Assembly (NCBI GenBank): GCA_001829415.1
Contig: MIBE01000026.1
Coordinates: 1-44,548, forward strand
Direction: 5' to 3'
DNA from: Spirochaetes bacterium GWF1_51_8
GTDB taxonomy: Bacteria; Spirochaetota; Brevinematia; Brevinematales; GWF1-51-8
Length of the DNA stretch: 44,548 bases
The translations under genes were made by a program, and so were the position numbers. Shown in pieces: positions 24,053 to 32,675 of this stretch; within the stretch, counting starts at the first letter, position 1; each line of letters starts with the position of its first letter. Below the pieces are notes generated by a model, which saw nothing but the letters and a program-made list of their open reading frames with translations, ran no database searches and had not been told where the DNA came from.

Positions 24053-27000
24053 TTATGCCCTCCTGTCGCATCTTAGACAACGCATCGATTCGGCGATAGC
24101 GTTTAGCTTATGGAAACCGAGCGCCACTTCGTCGAAGCTGTGGCTCCGGACATCCGCCTCGAGATATTTCATCGGGAAACGCTCGTGTTCGACAATCGTC
24201 GTCTCTTCCGAGGCGGACGGGAAATCGATCGTTTCGCCGATATTGAGCACGCCCTTTCCGCCGAGGTAGATATCGATCGACTTAGCGGTGTTCTTGCCGT
24301 CGGCGATGGCGGTAATCACGGTATCGGAACCGCGAACGCAGTCTCCGCCCGCGAAAACGCCGTCTATATTCGTCATGAACGTGTCGGGATTGATGATGAA
24401 CGTGCCCCACTTGCTGACCGTCTCGGCCTCTTTCTTGATGAACGGCAAGTCCGTATACTGGCTGACCGCGAGGATAGCCATATCGCAGTTCAGCTGGAAT
24501 TCCGAGCCCTTGATCTCGACAGGCTTGCGCCGTCCGCCGGAATCGAACTCCGCGAGCTCCATCTTAATACATTCGACCTGTCCGAGTTTACCGTTGCCGG
24601 TGAAACGCAGAGGCGCGACGAGAGTCTGGACATTGATGCCTTCTTCCATCGCCTCGCGGATTTCGCGCTGGTCGGCGGGCATATCTTCGATCTCGCGGCG
24701 GTAGAGGATAGTGACTTCCTTCGCGCCCAGACGGCGCGCCACGCGCGAGGTGTCGATTGCGGTATTTCCGCCCCCGATGACGACGACATGGTCGCCGATC
24801 TTCACGTCCTTCTTCAGGTGGACTTCGCGCAGGAAGTCGAGGCCGTGATGCACGCCCTTGAGCTCTTCGCCGTCCACGCCGATCTTGCGCGAGAACTGGG
24901 TGCCTGTCGCGACATAGACCGCATCATGCTTGTCATATATCTCGTTAAATATTTTTTCACTGTTGACTGACGTATTAAGATGGATTTTTACACCGGCCTG
25001 TTCGATCGCGCGGATTTCCGCGGCGAGAACGTCCTTCGGCAGGCGGTACTCCGGGATACCGAACGCGAGCACGCCTCCGGCGACGGGCGCCTCTTCATAG
25101 ACGTCCACGTCATACCCAAGTCTCGCGAGGTAGTAGCCGCATGTCAGCCCGGACGGCCCCGCGCCGATGATGCCGATACTTTTACCCTTCTTCGGGAAGA
25201 CGATGTCCTTGTACGGCTCGTCGCTCGAAAGGGCGATATCCGCCGCGTAACGCTTCAGATCGCAGATCGCGATAGGCTCGTCCATCTGACCCCGGCGGCA
25301 TTTGCTCTCGCACGGGTGCGTACAGACACGCCCGCAGATCGCGGGGAACGGGTTGTCCTGACGGATCAGGTTGTATGCGTCGCGGATACGCCCGGCGGAG
25401 ATGAGCGAGATGTAGCCCGGGACATTGATCCCGGCGGGACAGGCGTTCTGGCAGGGCGAGATGAACATGTCGCTGCACACGCCCGCCCGGCAGTATTTAT
25501 GTTTGATATGCTCCTCGTACTCGTTACGGAAATAACGGATCGTGCTCAACACCGGGTTCGGGCCGGTCTGTCCGAGGCCGCAGATCGCGGTATCTTTGAT
25601 CGTGTTGCCGAGCTCTTCGAGAAGTTCGATATCGCCCTCGCGTCCGTGACCGTGCGTGATCCGTTCGAGAATTTCCAGCATCCGCTTCGTCCCGAGACGG
25701 CAAGGGGTACATTTTCCGCAGGACTCTTCCTGCACGAACTCCATGAAGAACCGCGCGACGTCCACCATACAGGCGTCTTCGTCCATGATGATGAGGCCGC
25801 CGGAACCCATGATAGTGCCGAGCTTCTTAAGGTTGTCGTAGTCCATCGCGGTATTGAGATTTTCCTTGGTGATACATCCGCCCGACGGCCCGCCGGTCTG
25901 CGCGGCCTTGAACTTACGCCCTTTGGGGATACCGCCGCCGATATCGTAAACGATCTCGCCGAGGTTGACCCCGATAGGGACTTCGACAAGCCCGGTGTTC
26001 TGGATATTTCCCGCGAGCGCGAACACTTTCGTACCCTTGGAGTCCTTTGTGCCGTATGACGCGAACCAGTCGCCGCCCTTGAGAATGATGGGCGCGACGT
26101 TGGCGAACGTCTCGACGTTATTGATAATCGTCGGTTTACCGTAGAGTCCCTTTTCAAACGGGAACGGGGGCTTCTGGCTGGGCTCGCCGCGTTTGCCCTC
26201 GATAGAGTGCATGAGCGCGGTTTCTTCTCCGCAGACAAACGATCCCGCCCCGATACGGATCTGGATATCGAAATCGAATCCGCTGCCGAGGATGTTCTTG
26301 CCGAGAAGGCCGTATGCGCGCGCACGGTCGATAGCGTCATAGAGACGTTCGATAGCGAGCGGGTATTCCGCGCGGATATACACGAAGCCCTGGTTCGCGC
26401 CGATAGCGTATCCGCCGATCATCATCCCTTCGATAATGGAATGGGGGTCGCCTTCGATCAGGCTTCTATCCATGAACGCGCCGGGGTCGCCCTCGTCGGC
26501 GTTACACACAATATACTTCTGGTCGGACGGGGTTTTGCGCCCGGCTTCCCATTTGATGCCGGTGGGGAACCCGCCGCCGCCGCGTCCGCGCAGGCCGGAT
26601 TTCTTCATCTCGCCGACAACCGAGTCGGGATTTTTTTCCTTGAGGACTCTCGCGAGCGCGAGATAGCCGTCGTAAGCGATATACTGCTCGATAGAGGAAT
26701 AGTCTATCTTTCCGCAGTTACGCAGGGCGATCTTCTCCTGCTTATTAAAAAAGTCGATATCCTTGATATAGGGGATATGCTTGCCGGTCTTTTTGTCGAT
26801 ATAGGTTTTCTTACCGAACAGGACGCCGTTCGTGAAATGAGAGTCCACGATATCGGGAATGTCCTGCGCTTCGATGCTTGTATAGAATACGCCGTCGGGT
26901 TCGACGATCATCACCGGGCCGAGGGCGCATGTGCCGATACAGCCGGTGACATTCACCTGCACCTTGTCGGAAAGTCCGCGGTCGGCGATTTCCTTCATGA

Positions 27001-27157
27001 GCGCGTCCTTGACAGCCTGACATCCGCACGAGACGCATCCGGCGCCGCCGCATATCTGCGCGATATACTTGTATCCCGCCATCGATTTCAGGGTGCTGTT
27101 TTTCAGGAATGTCAGTTCCTCGATATTGCGGATAGGTTTGACTTCTGTTTGATTCAT
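24053..27157 (-). CDS. NuoF-like hydrogenase subunit fused to a GltD-like NAD(P)H oxidoreductase
   Basis: 1034 residues, against about 600 for an ordinary HydB/HndC. The order is: thioredoxin-like [2Fe-2S] domain (about 30-115; C36, C41, then C73, C77); NuoF flavoprotein with GRGGGGFPTGIKWE near 191; [4Fe-4S] motif ESCGKCTPCRLGTKRM near 500; a GltD-type ferredoxin region with SPCQNACPAGINVPG and CGRVCTHPCESKCRRG (about 588-650); the FAD site GAGPSGLTCGYYLARLGYDV; and a second nucleotide site, VVVIGGGNTAIDTSRVARRL, ending in YRRE. That arginine pair suggests NADPH. It is likely the NAD(H)-reactive subunit, with an extra pyridine-nucleotide entry point. It sits between the NuoE-like and HydA genes. 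Confidence 0.93.
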   Translation of the reverse strand: MNQTEVKPIRNIEELTFLKNSTLKSMAGYKYIAQICGGAGCVSCGCQAVKDALMKEIADRGLSDKVQVNVTGCIGTCALGPVMIVEPDGVFYTSIEAQDIPDIVDSHFTNGVLFGKKTYIDKKTGKHIPYIKDIDFFNKQEKIALRNCGKIDYSSIEQYIAYDGYLALARVLKEKNPDSVVGEMKKSGLRGRGGGGFPTGIKWEAGRKTPSDQKYIVCNADEGDPGAFMDRSLIEGDPHSIIEGMMIGGYAIGANQGFVYIRAEYPLAIERLYDAIDRARAYGLLGKNILGSGFDFDIQIRIGAGSFVCGEETALMHSIEGKRGEPSQKPPFPFEKGLYGKPTIINNVETFANVAPIILKGGDWFASYGTKDSKGTKVFALAGNIQNTGLVEVPIGVNLGEIVYDIGGGIPKGRKFKAAQTGGPSGGCITKENLNTAMDYDNLKKLGTIMGSGGLIIMDEDACMVDVARFFMEFVQEESCGKCTPCRLGTKRMLEILERITHGHGREGDIELLEELGNTIKDTAICGLGQTGPNPVLSTIRYFRNEYEEHIKHKYCRAGVCSDMFISPCQNACPAGINVPGYISLISAGRIRDAYNLIRQDNPFPAICGRVCTHPCESKCRRGQMDEPIAICDLKRYAADIALSSDEPYKDIVFPKKGKSIGIIGAGPSGLTCGYYLARLGYDVDVYEEAPVAGGVLAFGIPEYRLPKDVLAAEIRAIEQAGVKIHLNTSVNSEKIFNEIYDKHDAVYVATGTQFSRKIGVDGEELKGVHHGLDFLREVHLKKDVKIGDHVVVIGGGNTAIDTSRVARRLGAKEVTILYRREIEDMPADQREIREAMEEGINVQTLVAPLRFTGNGKLGQVECIKMELAEFDSGGRRKPVEIKGSEFQLNCDMAILAVSQYTDLPFIKKEAETVSKWGTFIINPDTFMTNIDGVFAGGDCVRGSDTVITAIADGKNTAKSIDIYLGGKGVLNIGETIDFPSASEETTIVEHERFPMKYLEADVRSHSFDEVALGFHKLNAIAESMRCLRCDRRA

Positions 27158-27169
27158 TGATTTTCTCCC

Positions 27170-27667
27170 TTACAAGTTCGCGATAAGCGATTTCAGCTTA
27201 TCGGGATTGACTTGTTTATACACCTTGCCGTTGACAGTCAACGCTGGCGCGAGTCCGCACGCGCCGATACAGCGCATGACCTCGAGCGAAAATTTTGCGT
27301 CGGGGGTGGTTTCACCCGGCCCGATAGAAAGGATCTCTTTCATACGCTCGATGATCTTCTTTCCGCCGCGCACATAGCACGCCGTTCCGAGGCAGACCCC
27401 GATCGTGTACTTCCCGCGCGGGGTGGTGGAGAAGTAGGAATAGAACGTGACGACACCGTGTACTTCCGATAACGGAAGATGCAGCTTATCCGCGATGAAC
27501 CGCTGCAGTTCGATAGGCAGATACCCGAAAATCCCTTGTGCCATATGAAGGATTTGAATAAGATTTGTCTTCCGCGCGCCGTACTCTTCGATTACTTCGG
27601 CGATACGCTGGTATTTCTGCTCGTCGGTTTCCTGCGCACAGGCGCAGGTTTGAGTCTCTTTACTCAT
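27170..27667 (-). CDS. NuoE-like [2Fe-2S] subunit of the bifurcating hydrogenase
   Basis: 165 residues, thioredoxin-like [2Fe-2S] subunit (HydC/HndA/NuoE type). The cluster ligands are C99 and C104-type in GVCLGTACYVRGG and the pair in VMRCIGACGLAP. The helical front (YGARKTNLIQILHMAQGIFG) is the usual NuoE lead. It is the first gene of the nuoE-nuoF-hydA operon, 12 bp ahead of the fusion subunit, with GGAGG before its ATG and a strong promoter at 27712-27739. Confidence 0.95.
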   Translation of the reverse strand: MSKETQTCACAQETDEQKYQRIAEVIEEYGARKTNLIQILHMAQGIFGYLPIELQRFIADKLHLPLSEVHGVVTFYSYFSTTPRGKYTIGVCLGTACYVRGGKKIIERMKEILSIGPGETTPDAKFSLEVMRCIGACGLAPALTVNGKVYKQVNPDKLKSLIANL

Positions 27668-27711
27668 AGAATTCCTCCGGTCGACTTGTGAAAAAATTCA
27701 CTATGGGGAAT

Positions 27712-27739
27712 ATTATAACAAGGAAAATAAAATTTGCAA
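27712..27739 (-). promoter_or_regulatory. promoter of the hydrogenase operon
   Basis: Minus strand TTGCAA (27739-27734), 16-nt spacer, TATAAT (27717-27712). No redox-regulator operator could be recognised around it. Confidence 0.75.
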
Positions 27740-28132
27740 GACCTTGAATATACTATTTATCTTACTGAAAAACACTCGTTTATAAAAGTGAACCAGCCAA
27801 TGAATATGAGTTTAGTAATAATATTGCTTAGATTTGCATAAACAAGCAAGGCTATGGGCGTGTTGACGAACTCATAGAATACATGATTTTGTGTCACTGC
27901 GAGGAGCAGAGCGACAAAGCAGTCTGTTTAATTTATATACCTAGTAATTAAATAGATTGCTTCGGCTATGGTTCGGCCTGTCTCCTTCTCCCAAGGAGAA
28001 GGCAGGCAAGCTCACCATGACGCCTCGCAATGACAAAATGAGTTTGTCAATCACACCCCTGCCGGAACAACCTGATTTTTCTGGTTTATTTTTCGTTCTC
28101 TCATTAAAATGTTTCATCACGAGGAGGAACAC
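27740..28132. other. intergenic region with MITE-like element
   Basis: Gap between the divergent hydrogenase and esterase units. It contains the repeat at 27856-28058. Nothing else is supported; a long antisense frame enters from the esterase gene but is a shadow. Confidence 0.55.
27856..28058 (-). repeat. MITE-like element, copy 3 (most complete)
   Basis: The left arm GGGCGTGTTGACGAACTCAT (27856-27875) and the inverse of the right arm, GGGTGTGATTGACAAACTCAT (28058-28038), match except for three positions. The core, inverted relative to copy 2, holds GTCACTGCGAGG, AAGCAGTCTGTT, AATAGATTGCTTCGG and GCCTCGCAATGACA. The 203-bp size, terminal inverted repeats and lack of a gene fit a miniature inverted-repeat transposable element. 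Confidence 0.8.
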
Positions 28133-29545
28133 ATGAAAAAATTCGCGGCGGCGCTGAGCTTGTTTATCGCGCTTTTGGCTATGACGGTATACGCTTCGGA
28201 CGGCAGTTTTGTCAGCTATAAGGGTAAAAATTTCATCCAGTCCAAGTACCTGAAGTTTACGCCCCCTATCACGGTCTACCTCCCCAAGGACTACGCGGTG
28301 TCGGGAAAGAAGTACCCCGTGCTGTACGCCCATGACGGGCAGAACCTTTTCGACGCCAAGAGCTCGTTCGCGGGGGAATGGCAGATGGACGAGAATATCG
28401 ACATCCTTGTCAAGGAAGGATTGATGAACGATGTGATCGTCGTGGGGATATGGAACACCGCGAACAGGATAGGGGATTACACACCGACTCTGATCAATAA
28501 CGAGTATGTCAAGAACCAGGGGGGAAACCTCACTAACTACGCCAAATTTATTATAGAAGAACTGAAACCGTTCATCGACACGAACTTCCGCACCCTGTCC
28601 GACCGCGCGAACACCGGCCTGATCGGCTCGTCGCTCGGCGGCCTCGCGTCGTTCTATCTCCTCGGGATGTATCCGAAGGTGTTCGGTAAGGCGGCCGCGA
28701 TCTCTGCGTCGTTCTGGTGGGACGACGAACGTGTAATCGCCGATATGGACAAGATGACGTTCCCGAAAGATGTCAAGCTCTATCTCGACGGCGGATTTAA
28801 GGAAGGCGCGGACGAGTCCTCGATGATAAAATATATGCGCGACGTCTACGCGAAACTCAAGACTAAATTCAAGCTGAAGGATATCGACAACCTCTTCTAC
28901 TACGAAGACCCGGCCGGGACGCATAGCGAGAAGGACTGGGCGAAACGCGGGAAGATGCCGCTCCAGTTCCTTTACGGCAAATACGACAAAAAGCCAACGG
29001 GCGTTCAGTTCGACCTCGAGCCGAAGATTTATCAGGTAGGCGATGCCGTCGCCGTGACCCTCGCCGCGCAATACGGCCCGTACCTTCTCCAAACCGTTCT
29101 CAATCCCGAGATCAAGGCTAAAGATAAAAAGGCCGTCAGCGCGGGTAAGGACGGCAAGGTGACATGCCTCAAGGCCGGGGTGACCGAGATCGCGGCGAAG
29201 GCCGGCGGGAAGAATTTCCCATTTCAGATGAACATCCTGCCGAAGGTCGACGGGCATGTGCATACCATCCTTAAGGTGAGCGTGAACGAACCTGCGGGCG
29301 AGTTTTCGGTTGTGGTGAGTAAGATCAATGACACGCCGACCAACATCGTGCACCAGAGCTATGCCGCGCATAACCTCGCCGCGATGTTCGCGTTGACCTA
29401 TCCGGTCAATTCCAAACTGACGCTGAAATTTATCAGGAAGGACGGGAAATACGCCGCCGGGAGCGACGGCTCGCAGTTTATCAAACCGCTCGTGTTCAAG
29501 GCGAACCAGTACGCGGAAGTGATACTGAAGGCTTGGGAGAAGTAG
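28133..29545 (+). CDS. exported esterase (PF00756-type alpha/beta hydrolase) with Ig-like tail, paralogue 1
   Basis: 470 residues from ATG at 28133, which has GAGGAGG 7 nt upstream; an earlier in-frame ATG at 28109 is rejected. A classic signal peptide ends in TVYA-SD, so it is secreted and not lipidated. The hydrolase domain (about 25-300) has YPVLYAHDGQNLFD, the nucleophile elbow GSSLGG and the catalytic histidine in GTHSEKDWAKR, as in Fes/esterase D-like enzymes acting on carbohydrate or siderophore esters. The remaining 170 residues form a Big_2-like Ig domain and a further beta-sandwich. First of four paralogues in a row. Confidence 0.88.
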   Translation: MKKFAAALSLFIALLAMTVYASDGSFVSYKGKNFIQSKYLKFTPPITVYLPKDYAVSGKKYPVLYAHDGQNLFDAKSSFAGEWQMDENIDILVKEGLMNDVIVVGIWNTANRIGDYTPTLINNEYVKNQGGNLTNYAKFIIEELKPFIDTNFRTLSDRANTGLIGSSLGGLASFYLLGMYPKVFGKAAAISASFWWDDERVIADMDKMTFPKDVKLYLDGGFKEGADESSMIKYMRDVYAKLKTKFKLKDIDNLFYYEDPAGTHSEKDWAKRGKMPLQFLYGKYDKKPTGVQFDLEPKIYQVGDAVAVTLAAQYGPYLLQTVLNPEIKAKDKKAVSAGKDGKVTCLKAGVTEIAAKAGGKNFPFQMNILPKVDGHVHTILKVSVNEPAGEFSVVVSKINDTPTNIVHQSYAAHNLAAMFALTYPVNSKLTLKFIRKDGKYAAGSDGSQFIKPLVFKANQYAEVILKAWEK

Positions 29546-29889
29546 CCGGCTCGCCGGATTTGAGTAGATGATTACCATGTGAACAGAACAGATTCTGGGG
29601 AAGCAAGACCTTTTCTCGCCCAGTGTTCTTTTTATATTTACGGTATTTGTAAATGCATAACACGCCCCCGCTTCTTTAATACTTGGTAGAAAATGCATTT
29701 CACGCGGAGTACGCGGAGAAAAATATTTCGACCTCTTTTTGAAGAGAGCTTTGCTTTTTCACTCTGCGTTCTCTGTGTGAAACCCGGTGATTCATGGTGA
29801 TTTATTTTCGTGCTCATTCGTGCTTATTCGTGGATGCATTTTGAGAGTTTTAACGGCGGTTTATTGATTGTTTGATCGAGGAGCGGAAT
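29546..29889. other. intergenic gap with dispersed repeat
   Basis: 344 bp between esterases 1 and 2. It holds CACGCGGAGTACGCGGAGAA (29701-29720), an inverted relative CACTCTGCGTTCTCTGTGTG (29760-29779) and a short GTGCTCATTCGTGCTTATTC duplication near 29811. No terminator or clear promoter is visible. Confidence 0.5.
29701..29784. repeat. CGGAGTACGCGGAG-type dispersed repeat
   Basis: The motif matches 41539-41563 (CACACGGAGTACACGGAGAA) and, inverted, the units at 326-371 and 541-586. The two inverted halves here could fold into a hairpin. Confidence 0.55.
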
Positions 29890-31269
29890 ATGAAGTTTTC
29901 CATAGTACTATTGGTTTCATTTATTCTCGCGGCTTGTTCCGGAGCGGCGGTGAAGCCCGCGAAGGAGCAAGGGTACGCTGTCGGCGGGACGGTGATACTC
30001 AAGTCGCAGTACCTAAAGCCCGCGCCCGCTTTGACTGTCTACCTGCCGCCGGATTACAAACAATCGACGAACAGTTACCCGGTGCTCTACATGTTCGACG
30101 GGCAGAACCTCGATAAATGGAAACTTGTTCCGGCGCTGAATTCGCTGACCGAAAAAGGCCTCCTGCCCGGGATCATCGTCGTCGGCATCGACCATCGCGG
30201 GGCGAAACGGATATTCGATATGACGCCGACCGAGGGCGGCGAGCACGGCGGCGGACTGCCGGATTATGCGCGGTTCATTGTGGAAGAGGTGAAACCTTAT
30301 ATCGATAGTCATTATCGCACCCAGCCCGATCCTAAACACACCGGTGTGATGGGGTCGTCGCTCGGCGGGCTGTCATCGTTCTATATGCTCGGATGGTACC
30401 CGGAGATATTCGGTAAGGCTGGGGTGATCTCTCCGTCGTTCTGGTGGGACGATAGACAAGCGTTGAAGGACGCCGCGACGGTGCTGAAGTTTTCGCCAGG
30501 GGTGAAAATCTATTTCGACGCCGGGTGGCGCGAGGGCGGAGAAGAGGCGTATATGATCGCAGATATCCGCGATATTTACCTCAAGATGAAGTCGCTCGGG
30601 TTCAAGGACGGGGCAAACCTCCATTACTACGAGGACGTTAACGGTTCCCATAACGAGGACACATGGGCGAAACGACTGCCGATGGCGCTCCTGTTCCTCT
30701 TTTCCGATTACAAGCCCGTGTATACGAATACATCGCTCGCGCTCTTCCCGCCGAAAGTCGGGGTGGGAGATGTCTCGCACCTGATCGCGGCGCAGACCGA
30801 CACGAAGGGGTTGATGAAGAAGACGATCTACCCTGCGGTGTTTACCGCCGATCCCGCGAACAAGGTCTCTATCGACGGTAAAGGCGGGCTGAAAGGCCTC
30901 ATCGCCGGGACAGTCAAGATCGCGCTCAAAGACTACGGGGTATCTCTGCCTCTCGATATCCTCGCGGAAAGCCGCGAGCTTGTGACGGTAACAGTCAAGG
31001 TGCTCTCGCCGGTCGCGGTGAAGTCGATGAAGCTCGAGTGGGTCGCGATGAACGAGAAGAAGACGAACGGGTCGTTCGCGCTCCAGCTTTCCGCCGACGG
31101 TAAGTCCGGGACGGCGGTACTGAAGAAGCTCAAGGGGCTGAGGCTGGAAGCGTCGGTCTCCGCCGACGGCGGGATGAAGGGGTATTCGCCGAAGGGCGAA
31201 GCGGTGATCAAAAAGATCATTTTTACTGCGGATAAAGAAACCGAGATTACGATAGGAGAATGGAAATGA
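29890..31269 (+). CDS. esterase lipoprotein with Ig-like tail, paralogue 2
   Basis: 459 residues from ATG 29890 (GAGGAG 7 nt upstream); the frame opens earlier at 29872 but lacks a site. A lipoprotein signal ends in ILAAC-SG. The hydrolase domain carries YPVLYMFDGQNL, nucleophile elbow GSSLGG and histidine in GSHNEDTWAKRL. The C-terminal region has the Ig-like segment ending GLKGLIAGTVKIALKDYG and a final sandwich ending KKIIFTADKETEITIGEWK, shared with the next two proteins. Its stop overlaps the start of paralogue 3 (ATGA). Confidence 0.88.
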   Translation: MKFSIVLLVSFILAACSGAAVKPAKEQGYAVGGTVILKSQYLKPAPALTVYLPPDYKQSTNSYPVLYMFDGQNLDKWKLVPALNSLTEKGLLPGIIVVGIDHRGAKRIFDMTPTEGGEHGGGLPDYARFIVEEVKPYIDSHYRTQPDPKHTGVMGSSLGGLSSFYMLGWYPEIFGKAGVISPSFWWDDRQALKDAATVLKFSPGVKIYFDAGWREGGEEAYMIADIRDIYLKMKSLGFKDGANLHYYEDVNGSHNEDTWAKRLPMALLFLFSDYKPVYTNTSLALFPPKVGVGDVSHLIAAQTDTKGLMKKTIYPAVFTADPANKVSIDGKGGLKGLIAGTVKIALKDYGVSLPLDILAESRELVTVTVKVLSPVAVKSMKLEWVAMNEKKTNGSFALQLSADGKSGTAVLKKLKGLRLEASVSADGGMKGYSPKGEAVIKKIIFTADKETEITIGEWK

Positions 31270-32672
31270 AAAGGGGATTTAAGTTACTTGGAATTGTTAT
31301 CGTGTCGTCGATGCTTTTCTCATGCGGACAGGGCGCGGTCAAACCGTCGAGTCTGTACCCGAAGAATCCTTACTCTATTCCGGTGAGCGAATACGAGACG
31401 TCGTATATGACGACCACGCCGCAGGTGGATATTTTCCTGCCGAATGACTACAAGACCTCCGGCAAGAAGTATCCCGTGCTGTATATGCATGACGGGCAGA
31501 ACCTCAACAAATGGATGGTGGCCGAGAATATCAGTCAACTGGTCATGGAAGGGCTGATGGACGAGATCATCGTTGTCGGGATATACTGCCGCAATGAACG
31601 CGCGTTCGACTATCTTCCGCCCGCCGAGGGATTGCCCAACCAATGTCCGAGCGGAGGATTGAGCGAGTACGGAAAGTTTATTGTCGAAGACCTGAAACCC
31701 TATATCGACAGCCATTACCCCACTCTCCCCGGCAAGGAACACACCGCTCTGCTCGGGTCGTCGTTCGGGGGAATAGCGACGTATTATCTGACCGGCTGGA
31801 TGCCGGAAGTGTTCGGCTACGCGGGAGTAATCTCGCCGATTTTCAGGATCAGCGTGGATAACGCCGAAGCGCTCAATCCGGGGCTCCATTTCTCGAAGAA
31901 TATAAAAATGTATATCGACGGGGGGTGGATCGAGAACAACTATAACTGGTGGAACATGATCGATTCGATGCGCGTCACAAAGCTCTGGCTGCTGCAGCAG
32001 GGTCTGGCTGACGGCACAAACCTGCTGTATTTCGAAGACCCGAAAGGGATGCACAACGAAGTCTCATGGGCGGACAGGCTACGGAATCCTCTGCTGTTCT
32101 TCTTCGGGAAGGCGGATAGCCCGCTGGAAAAGATCGAGATCGGGATGAGTCCCGCTAAGATCGGATTGGGCGACGAGAGCCGGATTTACGCGACAGCGTA
32201 CTATGCCGACGGCGTCCGCGAAACGCCGTTCCCGCCGAAGTTCGTTTCAAGCGATCAGTCCGTGCTGGCGGTCGACGCTCAGGGGCACGCCAAGGGCCTC
32301 AAGCCCGGTAAGGCGACGGTCACAATCGAATACAAAGGTATTACTGCGAAGGAAGAAGTGACAGTTCTCGGGAAGTCGGTCAGCCTGATGACGGTGAAGT
32401 TTACGGTGAAAACACCGGAACCCGTGAAGAGCATGACCGTAAAAATAATCGCCAAGAGCGGGGATGATGTTCAGGGCGGGATCGTATTGAACAAGATCGA
32501 CGGGAATACATGGAGCGCCTCGGTCGAGAATAAAAAGGGCGCATGGATCGAGTTCAGTATAGTCAACGAGTCCGGCCTGAAGGGTATTCTTTCGAAGGAC
32601 GGCAAGAGCACGAAAAAGATCGTTTTCACCGCGAACTACGAGACGGAAATAAAAATCACGGGATGGAAATAA
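31266..32672 (+). CDS. esterase lipoprotein with Ig-like tail, paralogue 3
   Basis: 468 residues from ATG 31266, whose AGGAG site lies in the last codons of paralogue 2; an ATG two codons earlier is possible. Lipobox MLFSC. The nucleophile elbow is GSSFGG instead of GSSLGG and the histidine lies in GMHNEVSWADRLR. The fold, Ig-like segment (AKGLKPGKATVTIEYKGI) and terminal ITGWK sandwich match its neighbours. It includes two extra cysteines (near residues 111 and 130) not seen in the others. Coupled to both neighbours by 4-bp overlap and a 3-bp gap. Confidence 0.87.
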   Translation: MKRGFKLLGIVIVSSMLFSCGQGAVKPSSLYPKNPYSIPVSEYETSYMTTTPQVDIFLPNDYKTSGKKYPVLYMHDGQNLNKWMVAENISQLVMEGLMDEIIVVGIYCRNERAFDYLPPAEGLPNQCPSGGLSEYGKFIVEDLKPYIDSHYPTLPGKEHTALLGSSFGGIATYYLTGWMPEVFGYAGVISPIFRISVDNAEALNPGLHFSKNIKMYIDGGWIENNYNWWNMIDSMRVTKLWLLQQGLADGTNLLYFEDPKGMHNEVSWADRLRNPLLFFFGKADSPLEKIEIGMSPAKIGLGDESRIYATAYYADGVRETPFPPKFVSSDQSVLAVDAQGHAKGLKPGKATVTIEYKGITAKEEVTVLGKSVSLMTVKFTVKTPEPVKSMTVKIIAKSGDDVQGGIVLNKIDGNTWSASVENKKGAWIEFSIVNESGLKGILSKDGKSTKKIVFTANYETEIKITGWK

Positions 32673-32675
32673 AAC

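Noticed and set aside
24110..26059. Long plus-strand frames opposite the hydrogenase NuoF-like gene
   Set aside because: They mirror a gene with unmistakable cofactor motifs and look like typical GC-rich antisense shadows.
27941..29698. 585-codon open frame antisense to the first esterase gene
   Set aside because: It is a codon-bias shadow: the plus-strand frame has signal peptide, catalytic motifs and three paralogues, while the antisense frame has no ribosome site, no family motif and runs through a MITE-like repeat.
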